Shown here: piece after piece, positions 35,450 to 42,130 of the stretch
How positions within the stretch are numbered: position 1 is the first letter of the stretch
How the letters are laid out: every line of letters starts with the position of its first letter
From: a virus
Virus record (IMG/VR): IMGVR_UViG_3300034103_002674
Location: 1 to 64,000 of that record
Strand: one strand, 5' to 3'
Length of the DNA: 64,000 nucleotides
Translations under genes and position numbers: made by a program
Notes under the pieces: generated by a model
What the model was told of the DNA's origin: nothing
Database searches by the model: none
The model's input: the letters and a program-made list of their open reading frames with translations, nothing else

Positions 35450-35692
35450 ATGCAGGAAACAAAGTTTCTTGTGGCCTTGTTGGAAAATGCTCCCACTAGC
35501 AAGCAAACTTCTCTTCAGCTTCTTGCTGCCGAACACTTATATATTCCTACATTGCTTCCAAAGCTCAAAGCTCATGCCAAGCGCCTAAAAGAAGAGGAGC
35601 AATTGGAGCGCTCTTGGGAAGCGGAGGCCACCACTGACGACTATATGCCAGATCATCAAGGCGATGAAAGCTTAAGAGAATATGACGCCTGA
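35450..35692 (+). CDS. Hypothetical small helical protein after terminase
   Basis: The frame encodes about 80 residues (MQETKFLVALLENAPTSKQTS ... ESLREYDA), helical and acidic at the end. ATG 35450 is used; GTG 35429 is possible. It follows the terminase by 50 bp on the same strand. No family was recognised. Confidence 0.5.
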   Translation: MQETKFLVALLENAPTSKQTSLQLLAAEHLYIPTLLPKLKAHAKRLKEEEQLERSWEAEATTDDYMPDHQGDESLREYDA

Positions 35693-35705
35693 TCGTCGTC
35701 GTGTT

Positions 35706-35840
35706 ATGATTTCAAAGCTTTCGCGAAGCACGCTGGCCAGCGTTTTAAAGAACAGTATCGGGGGATGCTGTTCGTTGTCACAAAATGGAGTCAAGGCCAT
35801 GGGCCGACCCATGGTTAAACGCTGTGCAAAGGCGGATTGA
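35706..35840 (+). CDS. Possible 44-residue basic protein
   Basis: A frame from ATG 35706 encodes a Ser/Lys-rich peptide ending MGRPMVKRCAKAD. It lies between the small gene above and the tRNA. There is no clear ribosome-binding site, and the stretch also contains inverted repeats (CCATGGG/CCCATGG, GAACAG/CTGTTC). It may instead be non-coding. Confidence 0.25.
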   Translation: MISKLSRSTLASVLKNSIGGCCSLSQNGVKAMGRPMVKRCAKAD

Positions 35841-35870
35841 AGCCCCGCCCTCAGCACCTTTACTCCTCAC

Positions 35871-35945
35871 GCCCCTATAGCCCAATAGGCAGCAGGCAGG
35901 TCGCTTAAAACGACCACAGTGCAGGTTCGAATCCTGCTAGGGGCA
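35871..35945 (+). tRNA. tRNA with anticodon UAA (reads UUA, Leu) but a short variable loop
   Basis: All arms can be drawn. The acceptor is GCCCCTA/TAGGGGC, the D-stem GCC/GGC, the anticodon stem GGTCG/CGACC with loop CTTAAAA, the variable loop 5 nt, and the T-arm GCAGG TTCGAAT CCTGC; the discriminator is A. Bases 34-36 are UAA. Bacterial tRNA-Leu normally has a long variable arm, which is absent here. CCA is not encoded. Confidence 0.85.
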
Positions 35946-36034
35946 TCATGTTAAGCTGAAAGGACGTTCACCCCAGCGATGGGGCGCATGACTCGCACGG
36001 TACGGAACGGGACCGCGCATCATCGGGAACCATC

Positions 36035-36154
36035 ATGAACCCTCTTGCCCTGATCAAGCAGCAGCTTGAGAAAGCCGCTCGTTTGCGTGAAGCTCAAATG
36101 GCTTCCCTCGTTTATCGCGGCGTTGCCTACGTGCCCAAGCCTCATTGGTTTTGA
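36035..36154 (+). CDS. 39-residue DUF4278-like micro-protein
   Basis: ATG 36035 opens a frame encoding MNPLALIKQQLEKAARLREA and then LVYRGVAYVPKPHWF. The YRGVxY core is typical of DUF4278 peptides that are common in cyanobacteria. It is followed within 12 bp by a strong terminator, which supports that it is expressed. Function unknown. Confidence 0.6.
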   Translation: MNPLALIKQQLEKAARLREAQMASLVYRGVAYVPKPHWF

Positions 36155-36165
36155 GCATTAAGCAA

Positions 36166-36187
36166 GGGGCCTCAAGGCCCCTTTTTT
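36166..36187 (+). terminator. Rho-independent terminator ending the plus-strand terminase unit
   Basis: GGGGCC tcaa GGCCCC is followed by TTTTTTA. It lies 12 bp after the micro-protein stop and overlaps the 3' end of the converging minus-strand gene. Confidence 0.9.
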
Positions 36188-36363
36188 ATTGACTGCACTG
36201 TGCATTCACTATCGTTCCAATGGCGAATGGCATTAGCAACAATGGCAATATTAGTAATTAAATAAGAAGCAAAAATAAACGTGCGGACAATTGCAACTGT
36301 ATCTGCTTCGCGATTATGCTTTCCCGCCTTCTCTCCCAGTGCCTTCGCCCAAATTCGCCACAT
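36172..36363 (-). CDS. Small membrane protein, 63 residues
   Basis: The product starts MWRIWAKALGEKAG, continues with READTVAIVRTFIFASYLITNIAIVANAIRHW (one TM segment at about 26-45) and has a short tail. I remember a similar family (WRxWxKALGEKAxx ... ITNxxIxANxIRHW) from cyanophages. It overlaps the next gene upstream by 50 bp. Function unknown. Confidence 0.65.
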   Translation of the reverse strand: MWRIWAKALGEKAGKHNREADTVAIVRTFIFASYLITNIAIVANAIRHWNDSECTVQSIKKGP

Positions 36364-36559
36364 TTGCTTCTTGCCGATGAATGTAAGATTTTAGTTCATG
36401 AAGATAAGCCCTAAGCATGGCCGCCTTCTCTAGATGCCATGGATCGCGATATTTTAGATACAAAGCCATATGAGCATCTACGGCTTTAAGAATTTGATGA
36501 ATGGGAGCGTTCCATGGCTCCCTAATGGGCGTGTTGAATGTCCGACGACGTTCGTCCAC
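36314..36559 (-). CDS. Hypothetical 81-residue helical protein
   Basis: The sequence MDERRRTFNTPIREPWNAPI... WHLEKAAMLRAYLHELKSYIHRQE looks like two or three amphipathic helices and resembles a small cyanophage family as I recall. It overlaps the phosphoesterase by 38 bp upstream and the membrane protein by 50 bp downstream, so the three are probably one unit. Confidence 0.6.
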   Translation of the reverse strand: MDERRRTFNTPIREPWNAPIHQILKAVDAHMALYLKYRDPWHLEKAAMLRAYLHELKSYIHRQEANVANLGEGTGREGGKA

Positions 36560-37094
36560 GGCGGAAAAATTCTTTTATATCTTCAAATGCTACTGGAGCG
36601 AAGTCATTCACTTCTAAACAAGCATTAAAGAAACGCTTGTCAACTTGTCCATTGTCATCCAGAATACGATGGCAATGCAAATGGCCATGTACATTACCTG
36701 TGTAATGCCCAGATAAGCACGATGGATGTACGGGAATATGTGTGAAAATTAAGCCACCGGGAAACGTGCTATCACAAGGATGAAAGAATGCTCCCCTCAC
36801 ATCTTCAAAATATGGCAAATAGTCTTTCAATGCGCCTTGATCATGATTACCACGAATGAGAATCTTTCTTCCATTGAGACGAGAAAGAAGCTTTAACGAT
36901 GCGCGAGGAATAACTACATCACCGAGATGGTAAACAGTGTCGCGTTTGCCTACTTTCGCGTTCCATCGTTCGATAATAGTTTCGTCCATTTCTTCACACG
37001 ATGCAAATGGACGCAATGGTTCGCCATCGGGACGCGCAAAATCAATCATTTTTGCGTGACCGAAGTGAGTATCGCTTGTAACGAAAGCACTCAT
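36522..37094 (-). CDS. Calcineurin-like metallophosphoesterase
   Basis: All core motifs are present: SDTHFGH (residues 6-12), LGDVVIP, RGNHD, FTHIPVHP, and GNVHGHLH. The 190-residue length matches phage phosphatases of this family. It hydrolyses phosphoester bonds with two metal ions. Substrates may be nucleotides, RNA or protein phosphates; the sequence does not say which. The coupled small genes give no further clue. Confidence 0.85.
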   Translation of the reverse strand: MSAFVTSDTHFGHAKMIDFARPDGEPLRPFASCEEMDETIIERWNAKVGKRDTVYHLGDVVIPRASLKLLSRLNGRKILIRGNHDQGALKDYLPYFEDVRGAFFHPCDSTFPGGLIFTHIPVHPSCLSGHYTGNVHGHLHCHRILDDNGQVDKRFFNACLEVNDFAPVAFEDIKEFFRRGRTSSDIQHAH

Positions 37095-37339
37095 TTCTCT
37101 TTGCTCTGCGCATGCTCAACAGCGGCTCTTAATTTGCAGCCCGCCACTTGCCCATCTTTGGCAACGCTAATGACATAAGCGTCTTCTCCTTGCACCTTCA
37201 CTGCCTCCTCTATCGCTGCTACTCCCATTGCAATGATGGTGCCAGTACTTACATTCAGTCTTCTTGCAAGATATTTGAGAACTGTTTGCAAATCTTCGCC
37301 AACGTCATACGTGGCTGCGCGAGGCGATGGTTTGAGCAT
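37091..37339 (-). CDS. Hypothetical 82-residue protein
   Basis: The product has a helical segment with DLQTVLKYLARRLNVSTGTIIAMGVAAIEEAVK and a short beta end (YVISVAKDGQVAG). The first part could be a ribbon-helix-helix-type or ArdK-like DNA-binding helix pair, but this is uncertain. It overlaps the phosphoesterase start by 4 bp and abuts the next gene. Confidence 0.55.
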   Translation of the reverse strand: MLKPSPRAATYDVGEDLQTVLKYLARRLNVSTGTIIAMGVAAIEEAVKVQGEDAYVISVAKDGQVAGCKLRAAVEHAQSKEK

Positions 37340-37545
37340 TATTGATATTCACCTACCACGCAAGTTCCTACAAAAGGCCGGTCCATTGCCTCAAGTGTCT
37401 TGATAATCAGTTCCTCGGCTTCCTCAACGCTTGCAAAGTGCATAAAGCGATCTTCCCACCACCACAACACCTTTTGCTGCACATGATACCTTGCCACTCG
37501 TGGATCAAGAATAGATGGCTTTTGAACAATGCGAAACCGTGCCAT
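37339..37545 (-). CDS. Hypothetical 68-residue protein
   Basis: The sequence MARFRIVQKPSILDPRVARYHVQQKVLWWWED and SVEEAEELIIKTLEAM suggest a small alpha-beta protein with a WWW patch. A similar small family is common in cyanophage early regions as I recall. It is the first gene of the 37.5-36.2 kb minus-strand unit. Confidence 0.6.
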   Translation of the reverse strand: MARFRIVQKPSILDPRVARYHVQQKVLWWWEDRFMHFASVEEAEELIIKTLEAMDRPFVGTCVVGEYQ

Positions 37546-37575
37546 GGTTCAATGGAGAAGCGCATTTATCATAGG

Positions 37576-37642
37576 GCATCTCTGGGAATTGAACCCAGTA
37601 CTCTAGGCTCCATGGCCTAACGTGTTCCGTACACCAAGATGC
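37576..37642 (-). other. Degenerate tRNA-like element
   Basis: On the minus strand an acceptor GCATCT/AGATGC, a D-arm GTG/CAC, an anticodon stem TAGGC/GCCTA and a T-arm CTGGG TTCAATT CCCAG can be drawn. The element is only 67 nt, the anticodon loop has 6 nt (CATGGA) and lacks U33, and the D-loop is very short. It is probably a decayed or unusual tRNA. CAU is the only anticodon that suggests itself. Confidence 0.4.
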
Positions 37643-37938
37643 AGGGCCCCTCCTGTTTGTGCATCATCCCTAAAAACCATTTTGTTGGCGCCAACAATAT
37701 GGTCTCCGTCTGGGAGCTAAGCATGGAGGGGAGTGATGGAGCAAGCGTGACTGGCCTACCGACAATCGGGCTGTGAGTTAACCAGGCGTATCCAAACAGA
37801 GGCTTGCCCTCTATCAAAATGCAAGCCAGGAAAGGCACTCCACAACCAACGGTGGACCTCAGAACTGGCTGCACACTGCCGACAGAGCAGCAGTGGTGAT
37901 GGCCCGATGCAAAGCAGAGCGGGAACTCACTAACTATA
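37643..37938. other. Non-coding gap between tRNA-like element and RNR small subunit
   Basis: Nearly 300 bp hold no convincing gene. A minus-strand frame stays open across it (from 38015 to 37617), but it overlaps the RNR 3' end and has no start signal of its own. A perfect palindrome GTTGGCGCCAAC lies at about 37682. It may be an RNA leader or trailer of the tRNA-like element. Confidence 0.4.
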
Positions 37939-38676
37939 TCACGCCCGCCCGTATTGAGGCAGGTCGTTGTTAGCAGCCTCGAAAAAACTGGGCATTCTGC
38001 TGCGAGCCGTATCATTCAGCTCTTCTGCCTTGCCCTTCTCAAACAAGCTATCACTCTGGCGCAGCCAGAAATCCTTGTTCAACCACTTGTCATTACTTGC
38101 CTGCAGCGCATCAAAAGCCCACAATGCAGTAGCACGGCGCAGTTTGTTCAGGCTCTGCCCAGCAGTTTCGCCAAGCTCGCGAGCAACAAGGCTATGCACG
38201 CCAACGTGCGTAATTTCATCCCGGCTAATGTCGGCAGCCACAGTGCGAATGCCAATATCTCCATTGAAACGGAAAAAAGGCAATGCAACAAAGAAAATAC
38301 TCCGCTCGAGAATGGCAGCTTTCAAAATGGGATGGGCAGGATGCTCTTGCCATGCCTTAAGGATGTTCGCCACTTCCTTTTCGGCCTTCTCATTGGTGCC
38401 ATGGGCAGCCGTCACATAGTTCAGTGCCTCATCATGCCGCTGCTCATCGTCTTGGTTATGACGCAGCGCTTCAACCACGCCAGGCGTAGCAGGGAGGTCG
38501 CGCTCTAGTCCCTGCTGTAGAAAGTCCTTCACAGGCAGTTCCAGGTGGCGCAGAGCCAGCAGATTGTAAATCGTGTCCTCGCCACCTTCCTTAAGCTTGC
38601 CCTTGCTAACAGGCACCGCTTGCCAAGGACGCTTCTTGGCAATCATGGACAGATAGGGGCTCTTGACAGCGTTCAT
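37939..38676 (-). CDS. nrdB: Class I ribonucleotide reductase small subunit, no radical Tyr
   Basis: This ferritin-like 245-residue protein shows ligand motifs DDEQRHDE (ExxH), LERSIFFVALPFF (Glu) and ISRDEITHVGVHS (ExxH). The residue four after the first His, Tyr in classical class Ia (H118/Y122 in E. coli), is Leu. The C-terminus ends with Tyr (LPQYGRA), as needed for radical transfer to the large subunit. It supplies the radical or metal oxidant for dNTP synthesis. It follows nrdA with a hairpin between. Confidence 0.85.
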   Translation of the reverse strand: MNAVKSPYLSMIAKKRPWQAVPVSKGKLKEGGEDTIYNLLALRHLELPVKDFLQQGLERDLPATPGVVEALRHNQDDEQRHDEALNYVTAAHGTNEKAEKEVANILKAWQEHPAHPILKAAILERSIFFVALPFFRFNGDIGIRTVAADISRDEITHVGVHSLVARELGETAGQSLNKLRRATALWAFDALQASNDKWLNKDFWLRQSDSLFEKGKAEELNDTARSRMPSFFEAANNDLPQYGRA

Positions 38677-38707
38677 GGTCGTAGTATCGTGCAGGTGTGT
38701 GAGGAGA

Positions 38708-38735
38708 AAGGGGCCCTAAGCCCCCTTCTTTTTTA
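38708..38735. terminator. Hairpin between nrdA and nrdB
   Basis: AAGGGG and CCCCTT form a stem with an 8-nt loop, followed on the plus strand by CTTTTTTA. On the minus (nrd mRNA) strand it would be an intercistronic stem without a good U-tract, so it probably tunes stability or expression between the two subunits. Confidence 0.5.
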
Positions 38736-40184
38736 TTCGGCGCAGGCAGCGCAAAAGCCAGCCTCTAAATTGCAAGACGCAGAAGATCCATCAGCTTCAG
38801 ACTCTTCGTCTAAGCCAAACATGCTCTTAAAATCGTCGTCCAATGCAGCGTATGCATCATCCTTGCGCTGAGTATCAGGCAGGACTTGCAGGCTGTAATA
38901 GAGGCTCGTCTGAGAAGATTCTAGCCAATCGCGAAGGAATGCTTCGTCGTAAATGACCATATCGCTCCACGAATTAAACGAATAACCATGGAAGAGGCCA
39001 GTGCGTTGATAAAGCGAAACAATGCCATCAGCAACGCGCTTGTAGTTAGCCCAACCCACTTCAGCAGCAATTTCTACATCACCATAGTCAAACGTTTCCA
39101 CGCCAAAAGTGCCAGAATCCCGGTCAACAATGCGGCCAATGGGAGGAGCAATTTCAGGAGCAGTGGTAAAGCCGCGAGTGTCTAGATAACGATAGGAACA
39201 CGATGCAGTGGGAGCAATGCAAAAGGCACGTTCCATGCCATGCTCACGGGCAATTTCAGCCGCTTTTTGAATGCCTTGGTCTAATTGCCATACTGCTTCG
39301 CCAGCTACAGTCTCTTTCCACTGCTCAAACCATGCACGAGGATCCTCGGCCAGGAATGCATTCAATGCATAGCCAAAATCCTCATAGCTAATGCCATGGA
39401 TGGCAAGGAAATTAGCCAAGCCCAGCACGCCTAAGCCAATTTGTTTATCAATGGTGGGAGAAAGATATTCTCCGGTGTCGCCAACGCCAGTATTGGGATG
39501 GAGATCAACTAGCTGCTGCATGCCTTCAATAAAGGCTCCTTGCAAATTATCAAAATTACAGGCGCCGAGATTTACATGCTGCAGCAAACAAGTGCCACGA
39601 TGCGGAAGATAAACTTCGAGGCAGACATTTGCCCGAATCCGCTCTCCTTTCGCATTGAAACGAATCTTGTTCAACCAAATATCACCATTACCAATTCCCC
39701 TCAGCAATGCATCGATAAATTCTTGAGAACTATTCTCAATAAACTTCTCGTCTACATTGATGCAACGTTTCACCCAAGGCAGTTCACTTCGCGAAGCATT
39801 AATAAATTCCAATGCATCGGGGCAGTCGTAATCAAGATGAAGCACTATCGCCCCATTTTTGTAGACACCCCCCCTGCGCAAAATTTCATTAAGCGTGGAA
39901 TAAATCTTGCCAAAACTTACTGGTCCACTTGCCACCAGGCCCTTGCCATTTTCAGCATTCCTTTCACGGAGAGAAGAAAGATGAATAGCGACCCCCGCAC
40001 CATTGCGCAAGCCGTGGCTAACAAACCGCCAAGATGCTTCAATACCATCTGGTCCCTCCATTGAATCTTCTACGTTGAAAACCGTGCAGCTTACAGCGAG
40101 ACGACCTTCTGGGCTATCCATCCAATCTTGCACTCGCCCGGTACGGGCAATCGGAGTGCATTTTGCTTTTTCTTTCAGGCTCAT
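38733..40184 (-). CDS. nrdA: Ribonucleotide reductase large subunit, compact
   Basis: The 483-residue protein lacks an N-terminal ATP cone and is far shorter than E. coli NrdA (761). Catalytic motifs are SCTVFN (first redox Cys), NVCLEVYLP (N-x-C-x-E), HVNLGACN (second redox Cys), and APTASCSYRYLDTRG. The tail FCAAC is the C-terminal redox pair. Together with nrdB it reduces ribonucleoside di- or triphosphates. A compact form like this is known from cyanophages. Loss of the cone implies no dATP feedback. Confidence 0.9.
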   Translation of the reverse strand: MSLKEKAKCTPIARTGRVQDWMDSPEGRLAVSCTVFNVEDSMEGPDGIEASWRFVSHGLRNGAGVAIHLSSLRERNAENGKGLVASGPVSFGKIYSTLNEILRRGGVYKNGAIVLHLDYDCPDALEFINASRSELPWVKRCINVDEKFIENSSQEFIDALLRGIGNGDIWLNKIRFNAKGERIRANVCLEVYLPHRGTCLLQHVNLGACNFDNLQGAFIEGMQQLVDLHPNTGVGDTGEYLSPTIDKQIGLGVLGLANFLAIHGISYEDFGYALNAFLAEDPRAWFEQWKETVAGEAVWQLDQGIQKAAEIAREHGMERAFCIAPTASCSYRYLDTRGFTTAPEIAPPIGRIVDRDSGTFGVETFDYGDVEIAAEVGWANYKRVADGIVSLYQRTGLFHGYSFNSWSDMVIYDEAFLRDWLESSQTSLYYSLQVLPDTQRKDDAYAALDDDFKSMFGLDEESEADGSSASCNLEAGFCAACAE

Positions 40185-40195
40185 GAGACGACAAA

Positions 40196-40212
40196 GCCCC
40201 GCTCAGCGGGGC
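40196..40212 (-). terminator. Hairpin just upstream of nrdA
   Basis: On the minus strand GCCCCGC tga GCGGGGC is followed by TTTGTCG and, about 12 nt later, the nrdA start at 40184. It may end transcription of the two small genes upstream or attenuate entry into nrdA. Confidence 0.6.
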
Positions 40213-40261
40213 ACGATCAACTTAGGAAGGCTAGCGTAAACGCCCTTTTCCAAGGGCTTTC

Positions 40262-40402
40262 TTAAGGAAGACGACATAACCAAATGGCATGCCAAGTGCC
40301 AGCCATCAATGCAGCGCCAAGTAGGCCCGACCATAGTGCCACGCGCAGCTCATGCTCACGAATGGAACGATGGACAAAAGCTTTCATTTCTTCTTCAGTC
40401 AT
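40262..40402 (-). CDS. 46-residue single-TM protein
   Basis: The frame encodes MTEEEMKAFVHRSIREHELR, a TM helix (VALWSGLLGAALMAGTWHAIWL) and RLP. Proteins of this layout (short acidic helix, HExR, one TM) are common small cyanophage proteins as I remember. Its start overlaps the stop of the gene before it (TAATG). Function unknown. Confidence 0.65.
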   Translation of the reverse strand: MTEEEMKAFVHRSIREHELRVALWSGLLGAALMAGTWHAIWLCRLP

Positions 40403-40593
40403 TAGTCGCAAAGATTTTCAGCATCTTCCATGGAGAGACGATCTTTAATAAAAAGCTTCGCCTCGTTCAAAGTACGGAAATAATAAGGAGCACCATCTAT
40501 CGCTGCAAACCATTGAAATTCTGGCTTGCTGAAACATGGCCATAGCTTATAGGGACCATAGTTAAATGGCTGGCGTTCTGGCAAACCAAACAT
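40402..40593 (-). CDS. Hypothetical 63-residue protein
   Basis: The region MFGLPERQPFNYGPYKLWP ... YYFRTLNEAKLFIKDRL is likely the folded part, so I start at ATG 40593; the frame is open up to ATG 40647. It is coupled to the TM protein gene. Family not known to me beyond similar small cyanophage proteins. Confidence 0.55.
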   Translation of the reverse strand: MFGLPERQPFNYGPYKLWPCFSKPEFQWFAAIDGAPYYFRTLNEAKLFIKDRLSMEDAENLCD

Positions 40594-40700
40594 GGCAATA
40601 GTCCGTAGTTTTACCACGCTAGTTCTTATTGCAAACTGTGCATGCATTATTTAATACATTCTTCAGCAAACCAGCATCCACTGCTTGAATCCTTAAGAAA

Positions 40701-40737
40701 TTGTGAAGATTTTTAGGCTTTTGTATCACAGTGATAC
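40701..40737 (+). promoter_or_regulatory. Promoter overlapped by a 15-bp palindrome
   Basis: TTGTGA (40701-40706), a 17-bp spacer and TATCAC (40724-40729) form a plausible sigma70 promoter facing right. GTATCAC a GTGATAC (40723-40737) covers its -10 box, as an operator would. The palindrome is itself nested in a longer stem (GGCTTTT 40716-40722 with AAAAAGCC 40740-40747). Confidence 0.45.
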
Positions 40738-41076
40738 GGAAAAAGCCACATTTAAGCCACAGGCCGAGATACGATTACCGTAAGCGGAGCACACGCCAAG
40801 CCCGGCTCCTCCCGCTTAGTCCCTCCCGGACATCTCTCCTCCAACGGAGCGCCCTAAGCGCGAAGTGACGGACAAAAAGGCTAGACCAGCCCCGATGTCC
40901 TAGTAGCGGAGTCCCCCCAAAGGGACGGAGCCTCTCCATCGAGGGGCAAATTTCAAAAAAAGCTGTGTCAGTCTTATGTGATGACACGGCCAAGCTATGC
41001 GCAGCTTCTGAGAAAAGCTAAAAACAGGCAATTTCTATCTTTAAAAGCTTGAACGGCGGCTTTGGGCCGCCTTTTT
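40738..41076 (+). ncRNA. Candidate structured non-coding RNA
   Basis: About 340 nt between a promoter-like site and a strong plus-strand terminator have no supported gene, are GC-rich and hold several pairings: GGACATC/GATGTCC, TCCCCCC/GGGA, and TGTGTCA/TGATGACAC. The position (40.9 kb) also carries one copy of a dispersed element found at 54.8 kb. It does not match tmRNA or a cobalamin riboswitch that I could recognise. Confidence 0.5.
41055..41076 (+). terminator. Rho-independent terminator
   Basis: GGCGGC tttgg GCCGCC is followed by TTTTTGTT on the plus strand. There is no plus-strand gene directly upstream, so it most likely ends a non-coding transcript. Confidence 0.85.
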
Positions 41077-41122
41077 GTTGAGAACAATGGAAAGGAAAAT
41101 GCGCGATTTTGTGCGTCATTAC

Positions 41123-41203
41123 GACGGCTTTGGGCCGTCTCCATTGGAGAAGCTAATCGCCTGAAATGCCTCAAGCGGCGTCCTGCGGACTTGCTTTCGG
41201 CAT
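41123..41203 (+). other. Second hairpin and nested stem upstream of the HNH gene
   Basis: GACGGC tttgg GCCGTC (41123-41139) repeats the loop and core of the terminator at 41055 with a paired G-to-A/C-to-T change. It has no U-tract. A nested stem follows at 41166-41203 (ATGCC..AAGC..GTCC tgc GGAC..GCTT..GGCAT). Together they form a structured leader of about 80 nt for the HNH gene. Confidence 0.5.
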
Positions 41204-41254
41204 AGTGCCACTAGCTTTTTGCTCGTTAATATTGTCCAAGATTTTTGCGCATTC

Positions 41255-41635
41255 ATGAACTACGACCACGATTATGATCGCCAAAATCCAGTGATGCGCC
41301 AAACAAAAGATATGGTCGCTAAAGCCAGAACACGAGCAAAAGATAAAAATATCCCCTTCGATATTGACCTTCCTTATATTCGCTCAATAGTCCCTTCTCA
41401 TTGCCCAGTATTTAATATTCCCTTGGAATGGTCACGACGACGTGGCGTTGGCCCCGTTGCTCTCTCTAACAGCCCTTCCCTGGATCGCATTGATCCAGAA
41501 CGTGGTTACGTCAAAGGCAATGTATGGATTATTAGCTTTAAGGCAAATCGCATTAAAAACGATGCCTCTCACGAAGAGCTAAAACTAGTCACAGAAGCCG
41601 TAGGACGCGCTATCACTAATTCGCTTGATTGGTAG
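41255..41635 (+). CDS. HNH homing-type endonuclease
   Basis: The core SHCPVFNIPLEWS ... SPSLDRIDPERGYVKGNVWIISFKANRIKNDAS matches the phage HNH group with CPV and DRIDPxxGYxxGN motifs. ATG 41255 gives 126 residues; TTG 41219 is possible. It stands alone on the plus strand among minus-strand genes and follows the structured region, as mobile free-standing HNH genes often do. It would nick or cut DNA at a specific site. Confidence 0.85.
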   Translation: MNYDHDYDRQNPVMRQTKDMVAKARTRAKDKNIPFDIDLPYIRSIVPSHCPVFNIPLEWSRRRGVGPVALSNSPSLDRIDPERGYVKGNVWIISFKANRIKNDASHEELKLVTEAVGRAITNSLDW

Positions 41636-41954
41636 ATATAAACACTGGGGCAAAAAAGCAGGTGAAAAATGGCTCCACTTTTCGGAGCGTATACCGCAGC
41701 CCCACAATTTAAATTTGCCGTACTATCGCGCCAGGGCTCAAACGTCAAGCGTTTATCACAATATTTTACGTGGCGGATTGTTGCAAAGCTTAATTTTATT
41801 GTTGAGAATCGTTCTCAATAAGCTATTAATCCCTCCACGCCACCAAAGCAAAGCGCCCACCTAGCAGCAGGGGCCATCAGCAAAGGCCACCCTATGGGCC
41901 AGCAGCAGGGCCAAAGCGGGGGCCAGGCAGGGTAGGGGCAGGCAGGCAAAGCAA
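41636..41954. other. Gap at the left end of the GC-rich island
   Basis: About 320 bp hold no supported gene. The base composition changes abruptly here: AT-rich up to about 41840, then very GC-rich with GGGGCCAGGCAGG-type runs. The change is near the Fur-like box at 41803. Confidence 0.6.
41803..41817. promoter_or_regulatory. Fur-box-like dyad at the left island boundary
   Basis: TGAGAATCGTTCTCA fits the Fur 7-1-7 pattern (TGATAAT-N-ATTATCA) at 11 of 14 arm positions. It lies within a longer inverted repeat (TTGAGAA/TTCTCAA). A copy identical in 14 of 15 positions (opposite strand) marks the right end of the island at 44595. Confidence 0.5.
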
Positions 41955-41979
41955 AGCCCCCAGGGGCTGCCTGGGGGCT
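41955..41979 (-). terminator. Terminator of the GC-rich island operon
   Basis: AGCCCCCAGG and CCTGGGGGCT form a perfect 10-bp stem with a 5-nt loop. On the minus strand it is followed by TTTGCTTTG. It lies 17 bp after the stop of the 43-residue gene at 41997. Confidence 0.75.
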
Positions 41980-41996
41980 GGAGAGGCTAGGGGCTG

Positions 41997-42128
41997 TCAG
42001 TCAATCTCCCACCAAGGCTCTAGGTCTTCAGGGTCCGGCTGATGATCCTCTGGCAGGCCCTGAGCTTCCAACCACTCGGCCAGTTCGGCCTCGCGATCCT
42101 GCCAAAGCGGGGGCTGTAGGGGCAGCAT
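41997..42128 (-). CDS. 43-residue acidic peptide after the GP88-like gene
   Basis: ATG 42128 lies 2 bp after the upstream stop, which suggests coupling. The product begins MLPLQPPLWQDREAELAEWL and ends PDPEDLEPWWEID; it is acidic and may be mainly one helix. It could be a small partner of the GP88-like protein. No homologue known to me. Confidence 0.5.
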   Translation of the reverse strand: MLPLQPPLWQDREAELAEWLEAQGLPEDHQPDPEDLEPWWEID

Positions 42129-42130
42129 GA

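Noticed and set aside
37682-37693. GTTGGCGCCAAC palindrome as a regulatory operator
   Set aside because: It is a single 12-bp palindrome with no nearby start or promoter to control; chance cannot be excluded.
37617-38015. A 132-codon minus-strand frame beside nrdB
   Set aside because: It overlaps the nrdB 3' end, has no start signal, crosses the tRNA-like element and has no recognisable protein pattern.
40775-40993. A 72-codon minus-strand frame in the structured non-coding region
   Set aside because: Arg/Trp-rich product, no ribosome-binding site, and better explained by the paired-stem sequence.
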